64,000 nt of DNA, taken from contig CAJJBQ010000002.1 of NCBI GenBank assembly GCA_905182405.1, forward strand, positions 1,302,001-1,366,000. Reading direction: 5' to 3'. This DNA comes from Akkermansiaceae bacterium (GTDB taxonomy: Bacteria > Verrucomicrobiota > Verrucomicrobiia > Verrucomicrobiales > Akkermansiaceae). The notes below the pieces were generated by a model that saw only the letters and a list, made by a program, of their open reading frames with translations, had not been told where the DNA came from and ran no database searches. Position numbers and translations under genes: made by a program. Numbering within the stretch: the stretch's first letter is position 1; each line of letters starts with the position of its first letter. This document shows, piece after piece, positions 1-9,037 of this stretch.

Positions 1-18
1 CAAGCTGGCACGGGGTTA

Positions 19-108
19 TGGCGGACAGAGTGGGATTCGAACCCACGGTGACATCACTGCCACACACGCTTTCCAAGCGAGCGCATTCGACCACTCTGCC
101 ATCTGTCC
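19..108 (-). tRNA. tRNA-Ser (anticodon GGA)
   Basis: On the minus strand the sequence folds as a class II tRNA. The 7-bp acceptor stem GGACAGA/TCTGTCC is perfect, the discriminator is G and the 3' CCA is encoded (positions 21-19). The anticodon loop TTGGAAA gives GGA, reading serine codons UCC/UCU. The long variable arm and the T-loop TTCGAAT fit serine tRNA. One T-T mismatch is seen in the anticodon stem. The 5' end lies only 1 nt after a TAATAC sequence, so that hexamer cannot be its -10 box. Confidence 0.95.
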
Positions 109-251
109 GTATTAGAATTTTCGGTCGGGCGCGCAACCTAGCCACCAACTCGCAATGAGGCAATCGAAATTTTCCCCCAAGCCGCTTCCAAGCTTTCTTT
201 TCCACTGAAACGGTTTATCTCCTTTTTCAAGAGAGATTTCACCCAAGCTGT

Positions 252-1652
252 ATGGACCCAAAGGATCGCTATGAAATCAAACGTAAACTTGGCCAAGGAG
301 GCCTGGGCGCGGTTTTTGAGGGCTACGACCACCAGCTTCAGCGAAAGGTCGCCATTAAGCGCCTCCTTACCGAGGAAGGGAGCACCCAAGATCAGGTCGA
401 TGATTTGATGCGAGAGTGCCATTCCCTCTCCGCGCTCAATTCTCCTCATGTCGTAAGCCTTTTCGACATCGGGCAAGACGGGGACGGCCCCTTCGTGGTG
501 ATGGAACTTCTCGATGGAGAAACCTTGGAAACTTTGATTTCCCGAGCTCCCCTCATCGAAACCGATTTTTTCAGTGTCGCCGAACAGTGCCTCGAAGGCC
601 TTCTCGCCGCGCACGATGGCCACTTGCTTCATCGGGATATCAAGCCCTGCAACATCATGATCACCTGGCTGCCCAGCGGCCGGATGCAGCTCAAGCTTCT
701 CGACTTCGGACTGGCCAAGTTCACCCTTGAGCCATCGATCCAAACGATTGCCCACGGCAACTCCCTCTTTGGTTCCATCTATTTCATGGCACCCGAGCAA
801 TTTGAGCAGCTCCCGCTCGATGCGCGCACCGATCTCTATTCTCTCGGAGGCGTTTTTTATTATGCCCTCACCGGGGAGTATCCTTTTAACGGCGAATCGG
901 TCGCTCAGGTGATGGCCTCTCACCTTCAAGGCTACTGCAAAGACCTGCGCGAATATCGGCCCGACCTTCCAGAAACTCTCTGCAACTGGATCATGAGCTT
1001 AATGGCTCGCCAGCCTGACGACCGACCCAATTCCTGTGAAGTAGCGCTGAGTCAGCTCGTTGGCATCCGACAAGGAACCTTCAATCCCCCCGTTCCTCAA
1101 GGAGTCCAAATGATCACCCATCCGGTGCGCCTCAAGGCCGCTCCGGCGGTGCAAGGCGCGCAAACACCGCCCTCCATCACCACCGTTCAGGTTCTCCTTC
1201 CCCGGACCGCAGGGGTCCCTCTCCTCACTCACCCGGTTCTCATCACCGACAATTCCACCCACCTTTCAGGATGGCTTTGGTCGTTGCTTGGAGTAGCAGT
1301 CCTCATGATCGCTTTCATCTACTGGCCCAAGGGAGCAGATCCCCAAGAGATTGTGAAAATGGTCCCGGCGATCTTTTCAACTCCCGCCGCAAGTCTGCCA
1401 AAGGATTCTCCGAAGACCCCACCGACCAATAAAGAGAAGACGCTTGTCGAAAAACTACACCTCCCGAAGTCCCCGGATGAACTGCTCGAGGAGCGAGACT
1501 ACAACTTGGACAAGATGCTCTCGATCAAAGAATTCTCCCACACCTCGTTTCCTGCAATTCGGAAACGTCTTGAGGAAGGCTTTGCCACCTTCGATCTCGA
1601 TCAAAACGGACGTATCACCCTGAGTGAACTGGAAAAGGCCTATCGCGAATAA
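252..1652 (+). CDS. Membrane Ser/Thr protein kinase with C-terminal EF-hand
   Basis: A 466-residue Hanks-type kinase that should phosphorylate Ser/Thr in the cytoplasm. Visible elements in order: glycine-rich loop GQGGLGAVF near residue 14, catalytic Lys36 in VAIK, HRDIKPCN with Asp129, DFG at Asp151, and an APEQ activation-loop motif. One membrane segment follows near residues 340-358 (GWLWSLLGVAVLMIAF). The tail is Pro/Lys-rich and ends in a canonical 12-residue EF-hand loop at 448-459 (D, D, N, T and E at ligand positions), which would sit outside the membrane. No PASTA repeats are present. It is convergent with the STAS gene only 3 bp away. Calcium sensing through the EF-hand is inference. 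Confidence 0.93.
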   Translation: MDPKDRYEIKRKLGQGGLGAVFEGYDHQLQRKVAIKRLLTEEGSTQDQVDDLMRECHSLSALNSPHVVSLFDIGQDGDGPFVVMELLDGETLETLISRAPLIETDFFSVAEQCLEGLLAAHDGHLLHRDIKPCNIMITWLPSGRMQLKLLDFGLAKFTLEPSIQTIAHGNSLFGSIYFMAPEQFEQLPLDARTDLYSLGGVFYYALTGEYPFNGESVAQVMASHLQGYCKDLREYRPDLPETLCNWIMSLMARQPDDRPNSCEVALSQLVGIRQGTFNPPVPQGVQMITHPVRLKAAPAVQGAQTPPSITTVQVLLPRTAGVPLLTHPVLITDNSTHLSGWLWSLLGVAVLMIAFIYWPKGADPQEIVKMVPAIFSTPAASLPKDSPKTPPTNKEKTLVEKLHLPKSPDELLEERDYNLDKMLSIKEFSHTSFPAIRKRLEEGFATFDLDQNGRITLSELEKAYRE

Positions 1653-1655
1653 CGT

Positions 1656-2156
1656 TTACTTCCCGCTCGCCCGAAGAACATCGAGAACAGCTTGAAAGCG
1701 CTCGTTATTTTGCGTGTCTGCCTCACAGAGATTTTCGTGACACTCGAGGATGTGGCCTTCTTTTCCAGGTGAGCTTCCACCAATCGGTTTCAGGTCAGCG
1801 CGAACTTCGTCCAGCTTTCCGATCCACGGACCTTCTTTCGGTTCGATCTGCAAAAGCTGAGAAAGGCCGAGTTCTTCCAAGGAATCTTGATTCTTCTTAC
1901 CCGGAGAAACGACACCCAAGGTGCCCCCCTCAGGTCCACGGAGCTTGGCCGCGATTCCGGCAAGCATCCCCATGAAAGTGGAATCCATTCCGGTGCACGC
2001 TTCCAGATCGACCACGATCTCGCGAACGCCCTCTGAGATTTTGCGCTCCACCGCTTCCTTGATAGAAGGGCTGACCATAAAGGTGCCCTTTCCTTCTAAG
2101 CGGACCCAGAAGATAGATTGATATTGGCGGATGAAGACCTGACCGTTCGGTTTCAA
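1656..2156 (-). CDS. STAS-domain protein (anti-sigma factor antagonist-like)
   Basis: A 166-residue protein whose first 110 residues read as a STAS domain: strand-forming start, then VVDLEACTGMDSTFMGMLAG, which matches the conserved DLxxxxxxDSxxLGxL region, with Ser64 at the usual phosphorylatable position. STAS proteins act in partner-switching cascades with anti-sigma kinases or phosphatases. About 55 C-terminal residues carry extra Cys, Glu and Asp and match nothing I know. It lies 58 bp downstream of menA on the same strand and converges with the Ser/Thr kinase gene. A functional link to that kinase is only suggested by position. Confidence 0.85.
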   Translation of the reverse strand: MKPNGQVFIRQYQSIFWVRLEGKGTFMVSPSIKEAVERKISEGVREIVVDLEACTGMDSTFMGMLAGIAAKLRGPEGGTLGVVSPGKKNQDSLEELGLSQLLQIEPKEGPWIGKLDEVRADLKPIGGSSPGKEGHILECHENLCEADTQNNERFQAVLDVLRASGK

Positions 2157-2214
2157 AATGTGAAAAATAACCGTCTAAAGGTTGAAACGTGAATACGCCA
2201 AAAAATAGACAAGG

Positions 2215-3072
2215 TCAAAATATCATGACGATATTTTGAACGAGAACAAAAACGATTAGATGAAGCGCGGCAATTCCCAGCAAGGCCGCGGGAACCCGCG
2301 AGGGACTGATGAGACGATAGACGATCACAAAGAAGAGTAATCCCGGGATGCTGGCAGTAATAAACCACCCGGATATCTCGTGAGCCAGGATAAGAAGGTA
2401 AGGCAACACGGTCATCGCAAGGATCAGCATTTTGACCTTGGGTCGACCAAAGCGCACCACGATCGTCCTCTTTTGCACCGCGCGATCTTCTTCTAGATCA
2501 CGGTAGTTATTGATGGCGATTAGAGCAGCGGAAAGAAAACCGATCTGGAGCCCCAGGATCCAACTCTCTGCAAGCCACTGACCAGTTTGGATAAAAACCG
2601 TCCCCCCTACCGCAATCAAGCCAAAGAAAAGAATGACAAAGACCTCGCCCAAGCCGCGATAAGCAAGCGGAAGAGGACCGCCAGTATAACCGTAACTCAG
2701 GTAGAGCGAAGGCACCCCAATCGCAATGATCCACCATCCGCGCTCGAGGAATAAAAGCCAGCCCACGATGGAGGCCAAGAGAAGCATCAAGCCAGCCCCA
2801 AGATAAACGGCGCGCCTCGACAGGAGCCCGGAAGCCGTGGCCCGCTGGGGACCGAGCCGTGCTTCCGTGTCCGCGCCTTTTTCGGCATCGATAACATCGT
2901 TGAAGAAATTCGTCGCGATCTGGATAAAGACCGCGCCCAAAACCGTAAGGATCGCGAGTCGGAGGTCAAACTCCCCCGTCAGCTGCCATGCCAGCAAAGC
3001 CCCCGACCACACCGGCACAAGCGCCGCCGGAAGCGTCTTGGGTCGGGATGCGAGGAGCCAGGATTTCATCAT
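2215..3072 (-). CDS. menA: 1,4-dihydroxy-2-naphthoate polyprenyltransferase MenA
   Basis: A 285-residue UbiA-superfamily membrane enzyme that attaches the polyprenyl tail to 1,4-dihydroxy-2-naphthoate, giving demethylmenaquinone. It opens with the MenA-typical ASRPKTLPAALVPVWSG. The Mg-diphosphate motif NDVIDAEKGAD is at about residues 58-68, followed by GPQRATASGLLS. There are roughly eight hydrophobic segments and the length is normal. It overlaps the preceding 452-residue gene by 4 bp, which suggests translational coupling. With menB two genes upstream on the same strand it shows menaquinone synthesis; the other men genes are outside the window. Confidence 0.93.
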   Translation of the reverse strand: MMKSWLLASRPKTLPAALVPVWSGALLAWQLTGEFDLRLAILTVLGAVFIQIATNFFNDVIDAEKGADTEARLGPQRATASGLLSRRAVYLGAGLMLLLASIVGWLLFLERGWWIIAIGVPSLYLSYGYTGGPLPLAYRGLGEVFVILFFGLIAVGGTVFIQTGQWLAESWILGLQIGFLSAALIAINNYRDLEEDRAVQKRTIVVRFGRPKVKMLILAMTVLPYLLILAHEISGWFITASIPGLLFFVIVYRLISPSRVPAALLGIAALHLIVFVLVQNIVMIF

Positions 3073-4427
3073 GCACTCTTCTCGCCGATCGCGGCATTGA
3101 TTTCAGATTCTGCATGACCCAGGGACTTCAACGTTTCGCCGAACCACTTCCGATCATGGTTCCACAAGCGAAAACACCCCTCGGAGGTGTAAGCATCACG
3201 GACCTCATTTAGCAGTTGTCCTTCCGGAATCGTCTTTAAAATTGCGAAGCCCGTTTCGCACGCGCTGTCACCCGAGGATTGAATACCTTTAATCAGTGCC
3301 TGAGTTACTGGTGCGGCATTATTTCCCTCGGACCAGTCCAAGACAGATTTGAGGTTTCCTAGGTCATTTGCGAGATAACCAAAAAACTCTCGATCCAAAG
3401 GCATCTCCACATCAGGCGATTCAGATAATATGCTACCGTTCAACCCAAAAAAATCTTCTGAACTTACCCTTTTCGCATACCCTCCGAAAAAATCATCGAA
3501 GTCAAAGCTCGAGCTTCCTCCTTTTGACAGAAACTCAAAAGCTGCTTCAAGATCCTGCTCAGACCAAACTTTCCAGATGTAGGATGGCGGTTCATAAAAC
3601 CCTCTATTAAGGCTCTCCAAATCAAGCCCACGTTCGTCCTTCTTCCATTTTGCAGCAGAGGAGGAAAAATCAAAGTCTTTTGAGAAATCTCCGCTCCATG
3701 AATACCCACTTGATGAATTATCCTCCTTCCAACTGCCCTTGTAATAGTTAAAGGCCATCTCCCACTCATGAACGATTGCTTTTTCTTGGAGCCTATTAGG
3801 AAAATCAATCTCGCCTTGATAATCGACAAGATTCTCTTTCGAAAGCTGGATTGCCTTAAGGAGGTCGCGCTCGATTTGGGTCCCTATTAGCATTTGCAAA
3901 ACCTTATGTGGTTGCCCGATAGACTGGGCCTGGGGGAGAAGAGAATTAAAATTCTCTTTTCCCCACTCTGCCGCCTCTTCGTTGTCAAAAACCTCCCCAA
4001 AAAGATAATCTCGATTCCCGGTATGCTCACCTGCCAAGACCCACTGCAAGGTCCCCTCCATGTCCTCCTCTAAAAGCTCTTCGAGCAAATCGCCAACGGC
4101 ACTTTTAGAGTTATGATCGAGCCCTTCGGGACCAAATTTCTTCAGAAGAAACTCGAGATGGGCACGGCGATCCTTGGGTAATATTTCCGCAACAACTTGT
4201 TTTCGATCGTTCCATTTCGTAGCGAGAATTCTCTCGGTGAATTCTGAAAAAAAAATCCCAGAGGAGAGAGCAAATGAAGCCTCAGACGCCCGAGGCCCGT
4301 TAGAGCCAGGGCTAGAAACCGTCGGGGTTTCCTTCTCTTCTTCGATTATCTGATTCGACCTCGCGAAATAGACTAGTCCCGCACCCACAAGCAGGGTGAC
4401 AAAAGGAACAACAACGGACGTTTTCAT
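3069..4427 (-). CDS. Uncharacterised exported protein between menB and menA
   Basis: A 452-residue protein I do not recognise. It starts with one hydrophobic segment (VVVPFVTLLVGAGLVYFA), either a membrane anchor or an uncleaved signal. A Pro/Ser-rich linker follows, then a mostly alpha-helical acidic body with short repeats around LLEELLEEDMEGTLQWVLAG. The centre (residues about 230-320) is rich in Ser, Asp, Phe and Gly (SSFDFDDFFGGYAKRVSSEDF). No catalytic motif is visible. It is 5 bp after menB and overlaps menA by 4 bp, so it is probably cotranscribed with them. Its DNA looks richer in A/T than menA and menB, which hints at a later insertion into the men operon. Confidence 0.75.
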   Translation of the reverse strand: MKTSVVVPFVTLLVGAGLVYFARSNQIIEEEKETPTVSSPGSNGPRASEASFALSSGIFFSEFTERILATKWNDRKQVVAEILPKDRRAHLEFLLKKFGPEGLDHNSKSAVGDLLEELLEEDMEGTLQWVLAGEHTGNRDYLFGEVFDNEEAAEWGKENFNSLLPQAQSIGQPHKVLQMLIGTQIERDLLKAIQLSKENLVDYQGEIDFPNRLQEKAIVHEWEMAFNYYKGSWKEDNSSSGYSWSGDFSKDFDFSSSAAKWKKDERGLDLESLNRGFYEPPSYIWKVWSEQDLEAAFEFLSKGGSSSFDFDDFFGGYAKRVSSEDFFGLNGSILSESPDVEMPLDREFFGYLANDLGNLKSVLDWSEGNNAAPVTQALIKGIQSSGDSACETGFAILKTIPEGQLLNEVRDAYTSEGCFRLWNHDRKWFGETLKSLGHAESEINAAIGEKSA

Positions 4428-4432
4428 CAGAC

Positions 4433-5248
4433 TTAGGGAACACGAGGAAACTTGGAAAAGTCAGGAGCGCGCTTCTCGATGAAGGCTTGTTTCCCTTCTT
4501 TCGCTTCCTCGCTCATATAATACAGGAGAGTGGCATTTCCGGCGAGATCCAGCAGGCCCATCTGACCATCGCAGTCGGCATTGAGCGCAGACTTAAGACA
4601 GCGAAGTGCGAGTGGAGAATGAGCGAGCATTTCACGGCACCATTGCACCGTCTCGCTCTCGAGCTGGTCAAGCGGAACGACGGTGTTAACCAAGCCCATA
4701 TCGAGCGCTTGCTGGGCGTCGTATTGACGGCAGAGATACCAAATTTCGCGTGCCTTCTTCTGACCCACGATGCGGGCGAGGTAGCTGGAACCGAGACCGC
4801 CATCGAAGCTTCCCACCTTGGGGCCGGTTTGACCAAAGCGGGCATTCTCAGCGGCGATCGTAAGATCACACACGATGTGAAGCACATGCCCACCACCAAT
4901 GGCGTAGCCAGCCACCATGGCCACGACTGGTTTTGGCAGGCCTCGAATCTTCTTCTGCAGATCAAGCACATTGAGCCGGGGAACTCCGTCGGCTCCAAGG
5001 TAACCTGCATGACCTCGCACTTTTTGGTCGCCGCCTGAGCAAAAGGCCTTCTCCCCTTCTCCAGTAAGAATGATCACTCCCACGTCTTGGTCCCGGTGGG
5101 CCATCTCGAAGGCCTGCAGAAGTTCATCAACGGTGACCGGGCGGAAGGCATTGCGCACTTCCGGGCGATTGATGGTGATCTTGGCGATCGCACCATCTTC
5201 CGTCTTCTCGTATCTGATATCTTCAAATTCAGCCGCTACGTTCCACAT
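4433..5248 (-). CDS. menB: 1,4-dihydroxy-2-naphthoyl-CoA synthase MenB
   Basis: A 271-residue crotonase-fold enzyme that cyclises o-succinylbenzoyl-CoA to dihydroxynaphthoyl-CoA in menaquinone synthesis. Diagnostic stretches are [20 protein letters not shown], the oxyanion-hole region [32 protein letters not shown], and the MenB-specific [20 protein letters not shown]. The end [10 protein letters not shown] is also typical of MenB and separates it from general enoyl-CoA hydratases. Length is normal. It lies 39 bp downstream of the K+ channel gene and 5 bp upstream of the 452-residue unknown gene, all on the minus strand. Confidence 0.96.
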   Translation of the reverse strand: MWNVAAEFEDIRYEKTEDGAIAKITINRPEVRNAFRPVTVDELLQAFEMAHRDQDVGVIILTGEGEKAFCSGGDQKVRGHAGYLGADGVPRLNVLDLQKKIRGLPKPVVAMVAGYAIGGGHVLHIVCDLTIAAENARFGQTGPKVGSFDGGLGSSYLARIVGQKKAREIWYLCRQYDAQQALDMGLVNTVVPLDQLESETVQWCREMLAHSPLALRCLKSALNADCDGQMGLLDLAGNATLLYYMSEEAKEGKQAFIEKRAPDFSKFPRVP

Positions 5249-5287
5249 GCTGTGATCATCGGGTCGCTTTGCCTTCTCCGCAATACC

Positions 5288-6115
5288 CTAATGCAAGTTC
5301 TCACCACAACGGCGGCAAAATTTCGCATCAGGAAGATGGCCGTGCACTCCGCAGCTTGGACAGGCGTCAGTCGTCGCATCGCCCAACTGGCCCTGCATGA
5401 TTCCGGCCGTCACAATTCCGGTGGGCACCGCGATAATCGCATAACCAGCGAGAACCAGCGCCGAGGTGATTATTTTACCGAGAACCGTGACCGCTACCAT
5501 GTCCCCAAAACCCACCGTCGTGATCGAAACGATGGCATAATAAATACTCATCGGGATACTGGTAAACTGCGTCCCTGATTGACCATTCTCTACGAGATAC
5601 ATCAAGGTTCCGGCCAGAACGGCAATAAGAAGAACCGAGATAAAGAAAACGGTAATCTTAGCGCGGCTCGCCGCCAGCCCTCGCATGATCGTCTCCGCCC
5701 CGCGGATATGACTCATCATTTTCAACACCCTAAACATCCTAAGAAGGCGAAGAATACGGATCACCAGAAGGGAGTGGGTTCCCACGAAAAAGAGCGAAAG
5801 ATAAGAGGGCAGGCAGGAAAGAAGATCCACGACCCCATAAAAGGATCGAATGTAGCGCCACGGTCGCCTCACGAGCGCAATCCGAAGAAAATACTCGAGG
5901 GTAAACATGCCGGTCAAAACCCATTCGGCCACTCGTAATTGCGGCCCCCACTCCAGCGCGATATGATCCACACTCTCCAGCATGACAGCAAAGACACTCA
6001 GAACAATCGCTCCCAGAAGAACGACATCAAATGCCTTTCCTAACGGAGTTTCCGCCTCAAAAATGATTTTCCACAGACGCTCACGCAGTGATTTTTCCTC
6101 TTCGGGTTTATCCAC
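5288..6115 (-). CDS. Voltage-gated-type K+ channel with C-terminal zinc ribbon
   Basis: A 275-residue six-segment ion channel of the inner membrane. S4 is seen as RILRLLRMFRVLKM, with positive charges every third residue. The pore carries the selectivity filter TTVGFGD, which specifies K+. The last 30 residues hold two CxxC pairs (ACPSCG and FCRRCG), a single zinc ribbon that would lie in the cytoplasm. It is the first gene of the minus-strand run leading to menB; the 39-bp gap leaves cotranscription open. The next gene, at 6176, runs the other way. Confidence 0.88.
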   Translation of the reverse strand: MDKPEEEKSLRERLWKIIFEAETPLGKAFDVVLLGAIVLSVFAVMLESVDHIALEWGPQLRVAEWVLTGMFTLEYFLRIALVRRPWRYIRSFYGVVDLLSCLPSYLSLFFVGTHSLLVIRILRLLRMFRVLKMMSHIRGAETIMRGLAASRAKITVFFISVLLIAVLAGTLMYLVENGQSGTQFTSIPMSIYYAIVSITTVGFGDMVAVTVLGKIITSALVLAGYAIIAVPTGIVTAGIMQGQLGDATTDACPSCGVHGHLPDAKFCRRCGENLH

Positions 6116-6175
6116 GCCAAAGAAAGTAGCACCTTTCGTCGTTACAAACCAGTGCGCTGTCTATATTCGAAAAGG

Positions 6176-8269
6176 ATGAAGTGGATAATCATTCTTTTAT
6201 TGCTGGGACCTTTGTGGGCGCTCCCAAGTGTTGAGGAGGCGACCAAAACATTCATGGAGGGTTCGTCTTCCGAGCGAGAAGCCCTCACCAAGGAACTCTG
6301 GGCGGCAGGCGATGAAGCACTTCCCCTCGTTTCCCATTTTCTGGAAAGCGATGATCCGGAGATTCGCACGCGGGCCACCTTTCTCCACAAGCGCATCCAG
6401 CTGGGCCTCAAACCTGATTCTCCCGAGGCGCTTCTCGGTCTTGCGGAAGCCGCGATGAAGTCAACGCCCACGAACAAGAAAAGCACCCTTCTACCGCTCC
6501 TCGACGAGGAAGGAGGATTCGAGATCGCGCTCCGTTTTCTCGATCGCTGGACTCGGGAAGAGCGCTTCTCATCAGAAATCTTGCGAGTCCTTGCGAGCAC
6601 CATTCTCTTCTATGATCGTCTCGATGGCGAAATGCTCAAGATTCCGATGGGGCTCAAATGCCGCGGACTTTTGGTCGCGACTCTCGCAAACGAAGGACTG
6701 CACGAACGCCGGATCGCCATCAATCTCGCTTTGCCTCAGCCGCTCGCCACGTTGGAGGAAGCGCAGACTCACCAAGCTCCCTTTGGAAGAGAGTTCTTTC
6801 TCGGAATTGCCCGCGGAGCGATGCTCACAGACAAGCGCAGGGAGGCCCACGCTATTCTCCAAGCCGGCCTCAAGGACACCGGCGACATCGCCCGGGATCT
6901 TGCAACCTTGCCGGCCGGAAATCAACACCCCCTCGAAGTCCTTCATTTTAAACTCAGGGAGGAGGGAAAGTGGATCGAAGCCAGTCAACTGGACGTTCCA
7001 CAGGAGGTGAAGGAGGACAGCTTGATCATCGCCGGAAAATTATACGCGCTCATCGACTCGAAGGATCTGACACCGGAGTTAATCGCCGTGATGAAAGATT
7101 TCCTCGGTCTTGCCCCTGCAGACATTGAAGCTCTGCGGGCCAACGGTTATGAGTATCCCAAAACCTTTGCCAAGATCCTCTGTGCGCTGGAACACAATCA
7201 GGAAGCGATCGAGATTCTTCACGACACCGGAAACCATCGCCGCGTCCTCGCCCTTCTCCTGGCAGACAATCAAAAGGAAGAAGCAATCGCCTATCTCGAA
7301 AAGCTCAGTAAAAATGCGGGAAGCGATGATATACTCGAGGCGCGACTTTATTTGGCGAACAAGCTCATCTCCAGTGGTGATAAAGAATCTGCGCAAAAGA
7401 TTTTTTCTCCCCTCCTTAATGACATTCCAAAACGAGTGGGACATCGTCAGCGCACGGTGGGGCTGGCCAAACGGGTCTTCGATTTAGAAACTGCTCTCCG
7501 CCTGAGCCGTCACGTCCGCCCTGGTTTTACAGCCCACGAAATGATTGGAGACATGGGCTCCCTCTTTCCCGGGCGAGGAATGACAATGGCGCTTTGGACT
7601 TCGAAAGCTTGGGAAACAAATCCCGATCTCACTGCGAAGGATGCGGTGGAAAAGGCCGAAGCATTTTTAAAAACACCAGATGTCTTCGATGTGGCGATGA
7701 AGCAACTCCAGGAAAAAACAGTTCTTGAGGAACGCGTGCTCCAGGAGATGGCGATCTCGCTCCACCTGCCCGAAATGATCGCTCCTCTCGAAAAAAAAGC
7801 CCGTCGTGAGGATGACGGACGCATCCTCCTCCTAGCAGTCAAAGATGCCACTCTGCCACTTCCTCATCGACTGCGCGCCTGCCAAATCGCTCTGGAAATT
7901 ACACCGACCGATCCTCAACTTCACGCCTTTAAGGAACTCCTATCGGAAAAGGACCCCCTCATTTCACGCTCCCTCGCCCTTGGTGAGAGCTCCGCTTGGA
8001 TCAAGATTGGTCAGGCTCTTGGCCAATCGGGAGAGACCGAGAAAGGCTATCGTGCCTACGAAAAAGCCCTCGCTTTCGCCGCTGATGATTCCACCTTCGA
8101 ACTTCTGAAACGACTCGGACTCAAAAGCGCTCGTGAGGGAAAAAAAGACGAAGCTCTGCGACTGCTACAAGCGGCGATCATAAAGGGCATCCTTGAGGAA
8201 AAGCCAAGTTGCGCCGACCTTACCCACCTCGTAAAAGCCCGCGCGACACTCAAGGCGCAGGATCAATAG
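6176..8269 (+). CDS. Exported HEAT/TPR-like helical repeat protein, unknown role
   Basis: A 697-residue protein starting with a signal peptide (MKWIIILLLLGPLWALPS). I chose the ATG at 6176 because it starts this signal; a GTG at 6152 would add eight residues in front. A HEAT-like unit lies near the start (GDEALPLVSHFLESDDPEIRT), and helical TPR-like pairs fill the rest, the last around ETEKGYRAYEKALAFAADD. No enzyme motif is visible. It likely serves as a periplasmic or surface scaffold. It is convergent with the lipoprotein gene, with 9 bp between the two stops. Confidence 0.8.
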   Translation: MKWIIILLLLGPLWALPSVEEATKTFMEGSSSEREALTKELWAAGDEALPLVSHFLESDDPEIRTRATFLHKRIQLGLKPDSPEALLGLAEAAMKSTPTNKKSTLLPLLDEEGGFEIALRFLDRWTREERFSSEILRVLASTILFYDRLDGEMLKIPMGLKCRGLLVATLANEGLHERRIAINLALPQPLATLEEAQTHQAPFGREFFLGIARGAMLTDKRREAHAILQAGLKDTGDIARDLATLPAGNQHPLEVLHFKLREEGKWIEASQLDVPQEVKEDSLIIAGKLYALIDSKDLTPELIAVMKDFLGLAPADIEALRANGYEYPKTFAKILCALEHNQEAIEILHDTGNHRRVLALLLADNQKEEAIAYLEKLSKNAGSDDILEARLYLANKLISSGDKESAQKIFSPLLNDIPKRVGHRQRTVGLAKRVFDLETALRLSRHVRPGFTAHEMIGDMGSLFPGRGMTMALWTSKAWETNPDLTAKDAVEKAEAFLKTPDVFDVAMKQLQEKTVLEERVLQEMAISLHLPEMIAPLEKKARREDDGRILLLAVKDATLPLPHRLRACQIALEITPTDPQLHAFKELLSEKDPLISRSLALGESSAWIKIGQALGQSGETEKGYRAYEKALAFAADDSTFELLKRLGLKSAREGKKDEALRLLQAAIIKGILEEKPSCADLTHLVKARATLKAQDQ

Positions 8270-8278
8270 AAGCACCAT

Positions 8279-8887
8279 TTAGCGTCTTCCCAGAAGGCTG
8301 CGACTCTGGTCCATCGTCATTTGACGATAACTCTCCTGCGAGTAGATGATTATTGGCTTGGCTCCAATACGCTGCGAATCGGCGTAGGCACTATTAGGGC
8401 TGGCAACGATATTACCAGACTCGCGAGCCGCTGCCGTGGTGTAGCCTCCCGTCTGAAAATTCTGCCCCGCAGCGCGTGCCACTTTATTGGCATCCTTATT
8501 TTTTTTCCAACCGAACCAGGATTTATTTCCCGCTGTGCTTGTTTTTTTCCCGGCATCGTAGGAACCGGTAGAATAATTCTTATTTCCGTTCCATGCCGCA
8601 GATTGAAAATCCCTGCTGAAGTATCCCGGAGCTTTCCGGCTCCTGGCGTAGGAGGATTCCCCTTTTGCATCGAATTGGCTGCGCTTGCCCCCCGCGTATG
8701 TTCCCCCGCTGCCCTTTTGGACGTCTTCCGAACTCCACTCAAAAGGATTCTTCTGGTTCAGATGAAACTCGCCCCCGGTCTCTACTGCGGCCCCTTTAAC
8801 CTCGCCGGTATCAACTTGACTCGATGAGCAAGACACCAAACCCACGGCCAGGACCGCGAGACAGTAAACTTGTAAGATTCGTTTCAT
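8279..8887 (-). CDS. Small lipoprotein, unknown function
   Basis: A 202-residue protein with a type II signal sequence: MKRILQVYCLAVLAVGLVSC, where Cys20 is the lipidation site and is followed by SSS. The mature part is hydrophilic, rich in Gly, Ser, Lys and Ala, with repeated aromatic-Ser/Gly patterns (SYARSRKAPGYFSRDF, NKSWFGWKKNKD), and looks largely disordered until the end (PIIIYSQESYRQMTMDQSRSLLG). No known domain was recognised. A perfect inverted repeat about 120 bp upstream (9007-9026) may belong to its control region. Confidence 0.75.
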   Translation of the reverse strand: MKRILQVYCLAVLAVGLVSCSSSQVDTGEVKGAAVETGGEFHLNQKNPFEWSSEDVQKGSGGTYAGGKRSQFDAKGESSYARSRKAPGYFSRDFQSAAWNGNKNYSTGSYDAGKKTSTAGNKSWFGWKKNKDANKVARAAGQNFQTGGYTTAAARESGNIVASPNSAYADSQRIGAKPIIIYSQESYRQMTMDQSRSLLGRR

Positions 8888-9006
8888 CGGGGGGATCCTA
8901 CCCTTGATCTAAAGAGGTCTCAAGGCTCCTCTTTTGGAATAAGACGACCCCAGTGACATTTTCCTCTTGTGCCGATCTGAAAATCGCCTATCTCTTAAAA
9001 CGGATT

Positions 9007-9026
9007 TTGTGATGTGGTAATCACAA
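9007..9026. promoter_or_regulatory. Perfect 7-bp inverted repeat, possible operator
   Basis: TTGTGAT and ATCACAA are separated by 6 nt (GTGGTA). The palindrome lies in the gap between the lipoprotein gene start (8887, minus strand) and the Dabb gene end (9107). It resembles a CRP/FNR-type site, but the TGTGA and TCACA halves are 8 nt apart instead of the 6 known for CRP, so identity is open. Confidence 0.35.
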
Positions 9027-9037
9027 TTTCCTTTCGC

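Noticed and set aside
102..145. Promoter TTGCGC...TAATAC for tRNA-Ser
   Set aside because: The -10-like box ends 1 nt before the mature tRNA, so transcription would start inside the gene.
9007..9026. CRP binding site
   Set aside because: TGTGA and TCACA are 8 nt apart, not 6; kept only as an unnamed palindrome.
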